Assembly: GCA_905198575.1 (NCBI GenBank)
Contig: CAJKDC010000011.1
Coordinates: forward strand, 1 to 40,832
Reading direction: 5' to 3'
DNA: 40,832 nucleotides
From: an uncultured Bacteroides sp.
GTDB taxonomy: Bacteria > Bacteroidota > Bacteroidia > Bacteroidales > Bacteroidaceae
Positions 16,789 to 24,857 of the stretch are shown here, piece after piece (within the stretch, counting starts at the first letter, position 1; every line of letters begins with the position of its first letter). The notes under the pieces are model-generated. The model made no database searches. It was not told where the DNA came from and saw only the letters and a program-made list of their open reading frames with translations. The position numbers and the translations under genes were made by a program.

Positions 16789-19002
16789 ATGAAAAAGAAC
16801 AATTTTTTTACCGAAACGGAACAGAAAGAGCTGCGTCTGCTCTACAGCAAGCTGCTCAGACTCTCGGGCGACACCCTGCTGAAAGACGACTGCCACAAGT
16901 TGAAAAACCACCTTACCGACATGGTTCGGAAGAACGGGTTGTCACGCAACGAATTCGGTATGAACCCCATCCTGAAAGATATGCAGACGGCCGTCATCGT
17001 GGCCGAAGAGATAGGTATGAAACGGGCTTCCATCCTGGGCATCATGCTGCACGAGGCAGTGAAGTGTAATTTCTATTCGCTGGAAATGGTGCAGCAGGAA
17101 TACGGCGAGGACGTGACCGGCATCATCCGCGGACTGGTGAAGGTAAACGAGCTGTATGCCAAGAGTCCCACCATCGAGTCGGAAAACTTCCGCAACCTGC
17201 TCCTCTCCTTTGCCGAGGATATGCGCGTGATTCTCATCATGATTGCCGACCGTGTGAACCTGATGCGCCAGATAAAGGACTCGGACAACGAGGAAGCCCG
17301 CTTGCAGGTATCCAACGAGGCGGCTTACCTGTATGCCCCGCTGGCCCACAAGCTGGGCTTGTACAAGCTGAAATCGGAGCTGGAGGACTTGTCGCTGAAA
17401 TATACGCAGAAAGAAATCTACTACCACATCAAGGATAAGCTCAACGCCACCAAGGCAGCCCGCGACCGCTACATCGATGCTTTCATCGAACCTATCCGCC
17501 GCAAGCTGGAGGATGCCGGACTGAAGTTCCACATGAAGGGACGTACCAAGTCCATCCACTCCATCTATCAGAAGATGAAGAAGCAGGGATGCCCGTTCGA
17601 GGGGGTGTACGACCTGTTTGCCATCCGCATCATCCTGGATTCTCCGCTGGAGAAAGAGAAGCAGGAGTGCTGGCAGGCTTACTCCATCGTGACGGACATG
17701 TATCTGCCCAACCCCAAGCGTCTGCGCGACTGGCTGTCGGTGCCCAAGAGCAACGGCTACGAATCGCTGCACATCACCGTGATGGGTCCGGAAGGTAAAT
17801 GGGTAGAGGTACAGATTCGTACCGAACGCATGGACGAGATTGCCGAGAAGGGTCTGGCAGCTCACTGGCGCTACAAGGGCATCAAGGGCGAAACGGGTCT
17901 GGACGAGTGGCTGAACTCCATCCGCGAGACGCTGGAGAATGCCGAGAGCGACCTCGAGGTGATGGACCAGTTCAAGCTGGACCTCTACAAGGACGAGGTG
18001 TTTGTATTCACTCCGAAAGGCGACTTGTACAAGTTGCCCAAAGGAGCTACCGTGCTCGATTTTGCCTTCACCATCCACACCAAGCTGGGCTGTCACTGCG
18101 TAGGTGCCCGTGTAAACGGCAAGAACGTACAGCTGCGCCAGGTGCTGAACAGCGGCGACCAGGTAGAGATTACGACGGCCAACACACAGACGCCCAAGCA
18201 GGACTGGCTGAATTTTGTCACCACCTCGAAGGCGCGTACCAAGATTAAGCAGGCACTGAAAGAGATAGCGGCCCGCCAGACCGAGTTTGCCAAGGAAACG
18301 CTGGAACGCAAGTTCAAGAACCGCAAGGTGGACTACGACGAGGCGGTAATGATGCGCCTCATCAAGAAGATGGGTTACAAGACGGTGACCGACTTCTATC
18401 AGGCCATCGCCAGCGAGACGCTCGACGTGAATGCCATCCTAGACCGTTTTGTGGAGATGCAGCGCCGTGAGACCGAACAGCGCGAGGAGGTGACCTACCG
18501 CAGCGCGGAAGGCTACAACATGCAGCAGAACATGGACGACCGTACGTTCAAGGACGACGTGCTGGTCATCGACCGCAACCTGAAGGGACTGGACTTCAAG
18601 CTGGCCAAGTGCTGCAACCCTATCTACGGCGACAACGTGTTCGGCTTTGTGAGCATCAACGGCGGTATCAAGATTCACCGCACCGACTGCCCCAATGCCT
18701 ACGACATGCAGTCGCGCTTCCCCTACCGCATCGTGAAGGCACGCTGGGCCGGAAAGAGCGCCGGCAAGCAGTACCCCATCACCCTGCGCATCGTGGGACA
18801 CGACGACATCGGCATTGTGACCAACATTACCTCTATTATTAATAAGGAAAACAACATCCTGCTGCGTTCCATCAGCATCGACTCGCACGACGGCCTGTTC
18901 TCGGGCATGCTTACGGTGATGGTGGACGACCACTCCAAGCTCGAAGCGCTCATCAAGAAACTGCGCACCGTGAAGGGAGTCAAGCAGGTAGAACGTGGAT
19001 AA
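16789..19002 (+). CDS. relA: RelA/SpoT family (p)ppGpp synthetase with degenerate hydrolase domain
   Basis: Makes the stringent-response alarmone (p)ppGpp from ATP and GDP/GTP. 737 aa from ATG 16789. Domains: HD (about 40-190), synthetase (about 235-370), TGS (about 405-465, DEVFVFTPKGDLYKLPKG), helical/zinc-finger-like region with CCNP, and C-terminal ACT (about 660-737). The hydrolase motif HDxxED reads H88-E-A-V-K-C, and HPxxVA and LHNMR are also altered (NPILKD, VNLMR), so hydrolysis is probably lost. The synthetase motifs are intact: GRTKSIHSIYQKM, YDLFAIRII, PKSNGYESLHITV and EVQIRT. The charged loop is RLRD, closer to the RxKD than the ExDD type. It is followed by dgkA after 21 bp. A bifunctional paralogue elsewhere in the genome is expected but not shown. 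Confidence 0.94.
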   Translation: MKKNNFFTETEQKELRLLYSKLLRLSGDTLLKDDCHKLKNHLTDMVRKNGLSRNEFGMNPILKDMQTAVIVAEEIGMKRASILGIMLHEAVKCNFYSLEMVQQEYGEDVTGIIRGLVKVNELYAKSPTIESENFRNLLLSFAEDMRVILIMIADRVNLMRQIKDSDNEEARLQVSNEAAYLYAPLAHKLGLYKLKSELEDLSLKYTQKEIYYHIKDKLNATKAARDRYIDAFIEPIRRKLEDAGLKFHMKGRTKSIHSIYQKMKKQGCPFEGVYDLFAIRIILDSPLEKEKQECWQAYSIVTDMYLPNPKRLRDWLSVPKSNGYESLHITVMGPEGKWVEVQIRTERMDEIAEKGLAAHWRYKGIKGETGLDEWLNSIRETLENAESDLEVMDQFKLDLYKDEVFVFTPKGDLYKLPKGATVLDFAFTIHTKLGCHCVGARVNGKNVQLRQVLNSGDQVEITTANTQTPKQDWLNFVTTSKARTKIKQALKEIAARQTEFAKETLERKFKNRKVDYDEAVMMRLIKKMGYKTVTDFYQAIASETLDVNAILDRFVEMQRRETEQREEVTYRSAEGYNMQQNMDDRTFKDDVLVIDRNLKGLDFKLAKCCNPIYGDNVFGFVSINGGIKIHRTDCPNAYDMQSRFPYRIVKARWAGKSAGKQYPITLRIVGHDDIGIVTNITSIINKENNILLRSISIDSHDGLFSGMLTVMVDDHSKLEALIKKLRTVKGVKQVERG

Positions 19003-19023
19003 ACTTACAGAAAACAACAACGT

Positions 19024-19389
19024 ATGAACGAACCGTTTAGTATCCGAAAAAGACTGAAGAGTTTCGTATATGCCGGTGCGGGCATCCGCAAGCTGGTGTG
19101 CCAGGAACACAACGCATGGATTCACTGCTGCGCCATCACCGTGACCACGGCTGCCGGATTCTACTTCGGCATCAGCCGCATGGAGTGGATTGCCGTGGTG
19201 CTGTGCTTTGCCCTGGTACTGGCTGCCGAGGGGATGAATACGGCTATAGAGCGGCTGGTAAACCTGGTTTCGCCCGAGTATCACCCCATAGCGGGCGACG
19301 TAAAAGATATTGCCGCCGGAGCCGTACTTATCTGCGCCATCGGAGCTTTTATCACCGGTCTGCTGGTCTTTCTGCCCTACCTGCTGTAA
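19024..19389 (+). CDS. dgkA: diacylglycerol/undecaprenol kinase
   Basis: Small integral-membrane lipid kinase that phosphorylates diacylglycerol or undecaprenol, recycling lipid carriers for envelope synthesis. 121 aa with three hydrophobic helices (about 34-50, 56-74, 96-119) and the family signature AAEGMNTAIERLVNLV followed by DVKDIAAGAV, which carries the catalytic Glu and metal-binding residues. It lies 21 bp after rel and is probably co-transcribed. Gram-positive members of this family prefer undecaprenol; the preference here is unresolved. Confidence 0.94.
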   Translation: MNEPFSIRKRLKSFVYAGAGIRKLVCQEHNAWIHCCAITVTTAAGFYFGISRMEWIAVVLCFALVLAAEGMNTAIERLVNLVSPEYHPIAGDVKDIAAGAVLICAIGAFITGLLVFLPYLL

Positions 19390-19419
19390 AGTCTGTCAGA
19401 CAGTTATCGCAAGAATAGC

Positions 19420-19450
19420 TTGCACAAAAAAAATAAATACCTTACATTTG
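19420..19450 (+). promoter_or_regulatory. promoter of the DUF1573 gene
   Basis: TACATTTG (19443-19450) is a full match to the Bacteroidetes -7 element; TTGC (19420-19423) serves as -33 with a 19-bp spacer, within the usual 19-21. The ATG follows at 19489, leaving a leader of roughly 30 nt. Confidence 0.65.
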
Positions 19451-19488
19451 CAACATTCAAAAAAATAGAACAAGGTAATTTACAAACC

Positions 19489-19878
19489 ATGAAAAAAACA
19501 GTTTTATTTACATTGTCACTTCTGTTCAGCGTTATGCTGTGTATGGCTCAGGGAAGAGCCGAGATTACGTTCGAAAAGACTTCGCACAATTTCGGAGAGT
19601 TTCCTGAAGAACAGCCTAAGGTAAGCTGCGAATTCAAATTCAAGAATACGGGCGACGGCGTCCTCATCATCCATCAGGCTATTGCTTCCTGCGGATGCAC
19701 GGTTCCCCAGTATACCAAGGAGCCTATCAAGCCGGGCGAGACAGGAGTTATCAAGATTACGTACGACGGTACGGGCAAATTCCCCGGACACTTCCGTAAA
19801 TCCATCACCATCCGTACCAATGCGGAAAAGGAAATTGTACGTCTGTATGTAGAAGGCGATATGAAACCCAAGAACTGA
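19489..19878 (+). CDS. DUF1573 domain protein, exported
   Basis: 129 aa from ATG 19489, chosen because a clean signal peptide starts there (MKKTVLFTLSLLFSVMLCMAQG) and the promoter sits just upstream. The rest is one immunoglobulin-like DUF1573 domain: ITFEKTSHNFGEF, CEFKFKNTGDGVLII, then the signature ASCGCTVPQYTKEPIKPGETG, and a last strand KSITIRTNAEKEIVRLYVEGD. The family is very common in Bacteroidetes and its function is unknown. It is transcribed alone, followed by a terminator. Confidence 0.92.
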   Translation: MKKTVLFTLSLLFSVMLCMAQGRAEITFEKTSHNFGEFPEEQPKVSCEFKFKNTGDGVLIIHQAIASCGCTVPQYTKEPIKPGETGVIKITYDGTGKFPGHFRKSITIRTNAEKEIVRLYVEGDMKPKN

Positions 19879-19921
19879 TGCCGGACAAAGGCTCACTAGG
19901 GAATCCATATTTTAGGGAAAG

Positions 19922-19953
19922 GGCGGTTGCAACAGGCAGCGGCCTTTTTTTTT
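19922..19953 (+). terminator. rho-independent terminator
   Basis: A GC-rich stem (GGCGGTTGC / GCAGCGGCC, one mismatch, loop AACAG) is followed by nine Ts (19945-19953). It lies 43 bp after the DUF1573 stop and separates it from the phosphoesterase gene. Confidence 0.75.
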
Positions 19954-20004
19954 CCGCATGCTTTTCCTCTCATAATCTGTTTTTCCTCTTAAAAAGAACA
20001 CAAT

Positions 20005-20820
20005 ATGAAACTAAACCTTAGAACAAGGCTGTATTTGCTGCCCCTGCTGGCCCTGTGCTGTACAGCCTGCGAAATGTTCGAAACCCATCCTTACGACACG
20101 CACGTGAGTGGCGAAACGGACATTACGCAACGTCACATCGACGAAATTGAGACCGCAGTGAAGGACAAGAAGACCTTCCGCTTTGCCGTCATCAGCGACA
20201 CACAGCGCTGGTACGACGCTACGGTGGATGCCGTGGAAGCCATCAACCGCCGTAACGACGTGGACTTTGTGCTGCACGCAGGCGACCAGGCCGACTTCGG
20301 CGCCACGCAGGAGTTTATGTGGATGCGCGACATCCTGAACAAGCTGGATGTGCCCTACCTCACGGTCATCGGCAATCACGACTGTCTGGGCACGGGCCGC
20401 GACGTATACCGCACCCTCTACGGCGAGACGAACGTTGCCTTCACGGCCGGCAACGTGCGTTTTCTCTGCCTCAACACCAACGCGCTGGAATACGACTACT
20501 CCGAGCCGATTCCCGATTTTGACTTCATCACACACGAAATAGAAGAAGTGCCCCAGGGTGTACAGCGCAGTGTGGTACTGATGCATGCGGCCCCACGGAG
20601 CGATGTCTTCAACAACAACGTGGACGATGTGTTCCAGTTCTACATCAAGCGCCTGCCGCAGCTGCAGTTCTGCATCCACGGCCATACACACGGCCTGTCG
20701 GTAAACGATCTCTTCGGCGACGGCGTGCTGTACTACCAGTGCCCCTGCATCGACAAGCGCACGTACCTTTTATTCACCTTCAACGAATCCGGATATGAAT
20801 ACGAAGCTGTTACTTACTAA
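20005..20820 (+). CDS. calcineurin-like metallophosphoesterase, probable lipoprotein
   Basis: Two-metal phosphoesterase of the calcineurin type; the substrate is unknown (a phosphodiester or pyrophosphate is usual). 271 aa. The N-terminus LLPLLALCCTAC looks like a lipobox (Cys22). Metal-binding motifs appear in the canonical order: AVISDTQ (D-x-H/Q), VLHAGDQADFG (GDxxD), VIGNHDCLG (GNHD), VLMHAAP and CIHGHTHG (GHxH). It shares its last 26 bp with the next gene, so the two are translated together. Confidence 0.92.
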   Translation: MKLNLRTRLYLLPLLALCCTACEMFETHPYDTHVSGETDITQRHIDEIETAVKDKKTFRFAVISDTQRWYDATVDAVEAINRRNDVDFVLHAGDQADFGATQEFMWMRDILNKLDVPYLTVIGNHDCLGTGRDVYRTLYGETNVAFTAGNVRFLCLNTNALEYDYSEPIPDFDFITHEIEEVPQGVQRSVVLMHAAPRSDVFNNNVDDVFQFYIKRLPQLQFCIHGHTHGLSVNDLFGDGVLYYQCPCIDKRTYLLFTFNESGYEYEAVTY

Positions 20821-21499
20821 GATAACCTGCCTCCTGCTGTGCTGCTGCCCGCGTCTGGCCGCACAGGACAGTCTGCGCACAGAGGTGTCCGCCGGCCCTG
20901 CCACGGTACTCCAGACAGGTACGCCCGTCGCACCAAGCAAAGCAGAACAGCGTGTGGAGCGCTACCGGCGAACGCTCAACGCCCTTATCCCCTCGTACAA
21001 CAAGATTCAGTTTCTGGGCGGTATGGGACTGGTATCGGTGGGTAGCGGCTGGGACTATGGCAAGCATAACCAGTGGGAAACCGACCTGCTTTTCGGCCTT
21101 ATCCCGAAGTACAATTCTTCGTCGGCCAAAATCACCATGACCCTCAAGCAGAACTACATCCCGTGGAACCTGCCCCTGAAGAACCGTTTCTCCATCCAGC
21201 CGCTCACCTGCGGCCTATACCTCAACACGGTCTTCAGCAACAAGTTCTGGACGCGTGAGCCCGACCGCTACCCTTCCGGCTACTACGGTTTCTCTACGCG
21301 CGTGCGTGCCAATATCTTCATCGGCCAGCGCTTCATGTACGACATCCCCGACTCCAAGCGCTTCTTTGCCGAGGCCATCGGGGTGTTCTACGAGCTCAGC
21401 ACCTGCGATTTCTACCTGGTAAGTGCTTTCACCAACCGCTACCTCAAGCCCAGGGACTACCTGCGCCTGTCGTTCGGCATCAAGTTGCAGATATTCTAA
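20795..21499 (+). CDS. outer-membrane protein of unknown family
   Basis: 234 aa; signal peptide about 1-23 (KITCLLLCCCPRLAAQ). Alternating strands rich in Tyr/Phe/Trp (MGLVSVGSGWDYGKHNQWETDLLF, FSTRVRANIFIGQRF, YLRLSFGIKLQIF) and a C-terminal Phe indicate a beta-barrel. I do not recognise a named family. It starts inside the phosphoesterase gene in another frame, with a 26-bp overlap, suggesting the pair works together at the cell envelope. Confidence 0.8.
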   Translation: MNTKLLLTKITCLLLCCCPRLAAQDSLRTEVSAGPATVLQTGTPVAPSKAEQRVERYRRTLNALIPSYNKIQFLGGMGLVSVGSGWDYGKHNQWETDLLFGLIPKYNSSSAKITMTLKQNYIPWNLPLKNRFSIQPLTCGLYLNTVFSNKFWTREPDRYPSGYYGFSTRVRANIFIGQRFMYDIPDSKRFFAEAIGVFYELSTCDFYLVSAFTNRYLKPRDYLRLSFGIKLQIF

Positions 21500-21523
21500 A
21501 AAAGCAGCGGTGCGGCATCCGCT
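21498..21523 (-). terminator. short hairpin terminating the Lrp gene
   Basis: On the minus strand AGCGG (21523-21519) pairs with CCGCT (21510-21506), followed within 2 bases by six Ts (21503-21498). The stem overlaps the Lrp stop codon, and the T run abuts the stop of the convergent outer-membrane gene, so 22 bp serve both genes. Confidence 0.5.
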
Positions 21524-22001
21524 AGACGTGTATGCCGTACTCCTGCTTCACGGTGTCCATCACAAACACACTCTCTACCGACCCCAGATTCTCGATGCGT
21601 CCCAGCACATTCAGAACGAATCCCTGATAGTATTTCATGTCGGGGGCATGCACCTTTAGCAGGTAGTCGAAACTGCCGGAGATGTTGTAGCACTCCGTCA
21701 CCTCGGGAATCTCGCCCACTATCCGCGCAAAGGCCACGGCAATGTCGTAGTTCATGCGCTGCATCTTCACCTTGCAGAACACCACAAACCCCTGATTCAG
21801 TTTCTCGGCATCCAGCACAGCCACATACTTCTTGATATACCCGTTGCTCTCCAGCCGCTTCAGCCGCTCGAAGACAGGCGTAGACGAGAGGCTTACCCGT
21901 GCCGCCAGCTCCTTGGTAGTGAGGCGGGCATTTTCCTGCAGCGTCCGCAAAATCTGCAGGTCGGTCTTGTCCAGTTTTTCGGTCACATTCATTGCATTCA
22001 T
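21522..22001 (-). CDS. Lrp/AsnC family transcriptional regulator
   Basis: Amino-acid-responsive DNA-binding protein. 159 aa: N-terminal helix-turn-helix (KTDLQILRTLQENARLTTKELAARVSLSSTPVFERLKRLES, about 11-53) and a C-terminal RAM/AsnC ligand domain (about 70-155) with the G-x-x-D motif as SGSFDYLLKV. It is divergent from metY with a 161-bp shared promoter region, which suggests it controls metY or responds to methionine/cysteine; that link is inference from position. Confidence 0.94.
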   Translation of the reverse strand: MNAMNVTEKLDKTDLQILRTLQENARLTTKELAARVSLSSTPVFERLKRLESNGYIKKYVAVLDAEKLNQGFVVFCKVKMQRMNYDIAVAFARIVGEIPEVTECYNISGSFDYLLKVHAPDMKYYQGFVLNVLGRIENLGSVESVFVMDTVKQEYGIHV

Positions 22002-22093
22002 TCTTTTTAAGGCCCGATTTCAGCGTCCGGACCGATAGTTTATTCTGTTTACACCTGCTAAAATAGTGATTTTTTCTGTATTTACGGCAGATA

Positions 22094-22124
22094 TTGGTCG
22101 TTTCGGCCACATCTTCTACTTTTG
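22094..22124 (+). promoter_or_regulatory. promoter of metY
   Basis: TACTTTTG (22117-22124) matches the -7 consensus TAnnTTTG; TTGG (22094-22097) lies 19 bp upstream as a -33-like element. The ATG is 38 bp downstream. The regulator gene is transcribed away from the same region, so an Lrp site is expected between 22002 and 22094, though no clear dyad was identified. Confidence 0.6.
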
Positions 22125-22162
22125 CCGATAGAAAATAACAAACTAAAAATACAGATACCACT

Positions 22163-23449
22163 ATGAGCGAAAGAAAATTACACTTCGAGACCCTCCAGTT
22201 ACATGCCGGCCAGGAACAGCCGGACGCAGCCACCGGTGCCCGCGCCGTACCCATCTACCAGTCGGCTTCCTTCGTCTTCCAGAACTCGGCCGATGCAGCC
22301 GCACGCTTCAGTCTGGAGCAGCCGGGCGAAATCTACACCCGTCTGGGCAACCCCACACAGAACGTATTCGAACAGCGCATGGCAGCCCTCGAAGGCGGTG
22401 TGGCAGCCGTAGCCGTGGCCTCGGGAGCCGCAGCCATCACCTATGCCCTGCTCAACCTTACCCGTCAGGGCGACCACATCGTAGCGGCCCGCACCATCTA
22501 TGGCGGCAGCTATAACCTGCTGGCGCATACCCTGCCCACGTACGGCGTAACGGCCACGTTCGTCGACCCGTCCGACGTGCAGAACTTCGAGACCGCCATC
22601 ACCCCTGCCACCCGTGCCATCTTCCTCGAGACCATGGGCAACCCCAATTCCAACCTCATCCCGCTGGAAGAAGTAGCCGCCATTGCCCACCGGCACGGCA
22701 TTCCGCTGGTGGTTGATAATACATTTGGTACGCCCTGCCTCATCCGTCCTATCGAGCACGGAGCCGACATCGTGGTACACTCGGCCACCAAGTTCATCGG
22801 CGGACACGGCACTTCGCTGGGCGGTGTCATCGTCGACGGGGGCACATTCGACTGGCAGGCATCGGGCAAATTCCCGCAATTCACCGAGCCGGATGCCAGC
22901 TACCACGGTCTCCGCTTCTGCGAAGCCGCCGGAGCCGCCGCCTTTGCCGTACGCATCCGCACCACCCTGCTGCGCGATACGGGAGCGGCCCTCAGTCCGT
23001 TCAATGCCTTCCTGCTGCTGCAGGGACTCGAAACGCTTTCGCTCCGTGTGGAACGCCATGTGCAGAATGCCCTGCGTGTAGTGGATTTCCTGCAGGCGCA
23101 TCCCAAGGTGCGCTGCGTCAACCATCCGTCGCTGCCGGCACATCCCGACCATGCGCTCTACACCCGCTACTTCCCGCAGGGGGCCGGCTCTATCTTCACC
23201 ATCGAGCTGGAGGGCGGACAGGCCGAGGCGCACCGCTTCATCGACCGTCTGAAGCTTTTCTCGCTGCTGGCCAACGTGGCCGATGCCAAGTCGCTGGTCA
23301 TTCATCCGGCCAGTACGACACACTCTCAGCTTACACCTGAGGAATGTGCGCAGCAGGGCATCACGCCGGGAACGGTGCGGCTCTCCATCGGTCTAGAGCA
23401 CATTGACGACTTGCTGGACGACTTGCGCCAGGCGCTCGATGCGATCTGA
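22163..23449 (+). CDS. metY: O-acetylhomoserine aminocarboxypropyltransferase / sulfhydrylase
   Basis: PLP enzyme of the Cys/Met metabolism family that converts O-acetylhomoserine and sulfide to homocysteine, feeding methionine synthesis. 428 aa, the length typical of MetY. Motifs: LHAGQEQP near the start, YTRLGNPT, the phosphate-binding ASGAAAITYAL, VVDNTFGTP (Asp185 binds the pyridine nitrogen), and the PLP lysine Lys210 in VVHSATKFIGGHG. The C-terminus RLSIGLEHIDDLLDDL is characteristic. Cystathionine gamma-synthase is the main alternative, but the length and the GG-T-S loop favour MetY. Confidence 0.94.
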   Translation: MSERKLHFETLQLHAGQEQPDAATGARAVPIYQSASFVFQNSADAAARFSLEQPGEIYTRLGNPTQNVFEQRMAALEGGVAAVAVASGAAAITYALLNLTRQGDHIVAARTIYGGSYNLLAHTLPTYGVTATFVDPSDVQNFETAITPATRAIFLETMGNPNSNLIPLEEVAAIAHRHGIPLVVDNTFGTPCLIRPIEHGADIVVHSATKFIGGHGTSLGGVIVDGGTFDWQASGKFPQFTEPDASYHGLRFCEAAGAAAFAVRIRTTLLRDTGAALSPFNAFLLLQGLETLSLRVERHVQNALRVVDFLQAHPKVRCVNHPSLPAHPDHALYTRYFPQGAGSIFTIELEGGQAEAHRFIDRLKLFSLLANVADAKSLVIHPASTTHSQLTPEECAQQGITPGTVRLSIGLEHIDDLLDDLRQALDAI

Positions 23450-23484
23450 CCTTACGAGGCGAGTGTATCATAGTTGAGAAGTAA

Positions 23485-23628
23485 ACGCTCTACAATTTTG
23501 AAGAAGCTATATCATGGCTATGCGCAGTGGTGGTCTTAGCAATTATAAAGGCAGGAGTAACCGATAATTTGATTCACACATTGAATACGAATTTTGAAGC
23601 AATTGGAATTCTTGGAGTTCTGCAATAA
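23485..23628 (+). pseudogene. possible gene remnant in the spacer after metY
   Basis: The 333 bp from 23450 to 23782 hold no intact gene. One frame between stops (23485-23628) reads as plausible protein, YNFEEAISWLCAVVVLAI followed by IKAGVTDNLIHTLN, with a hydrophobic stretch but no ATG start. It may be the tail of a deleted gene. I cannot name a family, and chance is possible. Confidence 0.25.
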
Positions 23629-23668
23629 TATGGCTATTTTTGTTCACAAATAAAGGAGGCAATCCCTT

Positions 23669-23700
23669 CTGTTTACTCCATTCACATAAAGGGTAAACAG
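23669..23700. promoter_or_regulatory. dyad upstream of the DUF3990 operon
   Basis: CTGTTTAC (23669-23676) and GTAAACAG (23693-23700) form a perfect 8-bp inverted repeat with a 16-base spacer, 82 bp before the DUF3990 start. There is no T tract. It may be an operator for autoregulation, as is common for toxin-antitoxin operons; binding is inferred. Confidence 0.4.
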
Positions 23701-23782
23701 CAGAGGATAAAAAAACTATTCCAGTCCTTTTATTTTGACAATTTATTTTGATTATGTATCACTCAAGAAATTAATAAAACAG

Positions 23783-24238
23783 ATGGAAATATATCATGGG
23801 AGTTATACCTCGGTACAAAAACCAGAAATAATTAAAGGCAAGTTTACAAAAGACTTTAGAGATGGGTTTTATTGTACTGAGTTAAAGAGACAAGCCGTAA
23901 AATGGGCAAAGCGTTATGACACTCCTGTAGTGAGTACATATGAATATAAGCCAGCAGGAGAACTCAAGATTCTTTATTTCAATGATATGACAGATGAGTG
24001 GCTGGATTTTATTGTAGCATGCCGTAGTGGTAAGCCACATGATTATGATATTGTGATAGGCGCAATGGCCAATGACCAGATATATAATTATGTGGCAGAT
24101 TTCATGAACGGTATATTGACAAGAGAACAGTTCTGGGTAATGGCAAAATTCAAATATCCTACTCATCAGATTAATTTCTGTACCGATAAAGCATTACAAT
24201 GTATTACATTCAAAGGTTATGAGGAGATAAAGAAATGA
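23783..24238 (+). CDS. DUF3990 family protein, ADP-ribosyltransferase-like toxin candidate
   Basis: 151 aa from ATG 23783 (MEIYHGSYTSVQKP), where homology to DUF3990 begins; a TTG at 23735 would add 16 unrelated residues. Family features in order: HGS near the N-terminus (His5), DFRDGFYCTE (Tyr30), AVKWAKRY, VSTYEY, DYDIVIGAMAND and HQINFCT (Gln129). The His...Tyr...Gln/Glu layout resembles the H-Y-E ADP-ribosyltransferase fold, to which this DUF is related. The next gene overlaps by 4 bp, as in toxin-antitoxin pairs. Composition is much more AT-rich than metY, suggesting transfer. Toxicity is inferred. Confidence 0.7.
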   Translation: MEIYHGSYTSVQKPEIIKGKFTKDFRDGFYCTELKRQAVKWAKRYDTPVVSTYEYKPAGELKILYFNDMTDEWLDFIVACRSGKPHDYDIVIGAMANDQIYNYVADFMNGILTREQFWVMAKFKYPTHQINFCTDKALQCITFKGYEEIKK

Positions 24239-24690
24239 ACGGAAGAGAAGACAGTAAACAGAATGATCTGTTCTTTTTATGCAGCTTAATAGAATATATT
24301 GGAAGGCAAACAAAAAATGAACGCTGTGTCATAGTTAATGCTTTAGGACGAAAAGGGCTGGAACATTATTATGAGTTGGCTGAGGTATATCATTGCGAGA
24401 ACATTGATAAAGTAACCGACGAGATAGTTAATAAGTATGGTATAGTTGCCGGACACTATGACAATGTGTCTAAGGCAGAAGACAGCGTTCCTACTCATTG
24501 GGATATAGGCAAAGTGATACAACGTATTATACTTAAATTGGCAGACAGTTCGGATGGAGATATTATCGGGGCTCTTATAAAAGTGTATAACTCATGGATT
24601 ATTGCCAAAATTGACGACTACAACAGCTCTATGTATTACGAAAATACAAGCTATCAGTATGAATCGCTGTTAGCCGGGAAGGCTTTATAA
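24235..24690 (+). CDS. partner of the DUF3990 protein, possible antitoxin
   Basis: 151 aa, mostly helical by composition, starting at an ATGA overlap with the DUF3990 gene. Its N-terminal half (FFLCSLIEYIGRQTKNERCVIVNALGRKGLEHYYELAEVYHCE) and the patch VPTHWDIGKVIQRIILKLAD look like conserved motifs, but I cannot assign a named family with confidence. The coupling and the terminator right after it make it the likely neutralising partner or immunity protein of the upstream gene. A shared enzymatic role is the alternative. Confidence 0.6.
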   Translation: MNGREDSKQNDLFFLCSLIEYIGRQTKNERCVIVNALGRKGLEHYYELAEVYHCENIDKVTDEIVNKYGIVAGHYDNVSKAEDSVPTHWDIGKVIQRIILKLADSSDGDIIGALIKVYNSWIIAKIDDYNSSMYYENTSYQYESLLAGKAL

Positions 24691-24706
24691 ATAAGATACA
24701 ACACAA

Positions 24707-24759
24707 AAAAAGAGGTCTGCCTCCGCTTTCTTCAGACAAGTGGAGGCAGGCCTCTTTTC
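24707..24759. terminator. strong bidirectional terminator, family copy 1
   Basis: The left arm AGAGGTCTGCCTCC (24711-24724) pairs with GGAGGCAGGCCTCT (24742-24755) with one mismatch, flanked by an A run on the left and four Ts on the right, so it works on either strand. The left arm with its preceding As is identical over 16 bases to the element at 29567. Confidence 0.85.
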
Positions 24760-24800
24760 TGGTACAAGATTATTTGCCAATAAGCGCAATAATTACTATA

Positions 24801-24857
24801 TTTGGCATATTATATTAAGCAATAAATTCACATATTTTTATTTTGGCATAATATATT
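24801..24857 (+). promoter_or_regulatory. two direct operator-like repeats before the XRE gene
   Basis: TTTGGCATATTATATT (24801-24816) and TTTGGCATAATATATT (24842-24857) differ at one of 16 positions and are 41 bp apart start to start. The second ends exactly at the ATG of the XRE gene, so a bound protein would block initiation. This is the pattern of HipB-type autorepression; binding itself is inferred. Confidence 0.6.

Noticed and set aside
16942..18096. 384-codon open frame on the minus strand
   Set aside because: Antisense to the relA synthetase and TGS regions, which are clearly coding on the plus strand.
22199..23323. 374-codon minus-strand frame inside metY
   Set aside because: Shadow of the strongly conserved metY reading frame; no motifs.
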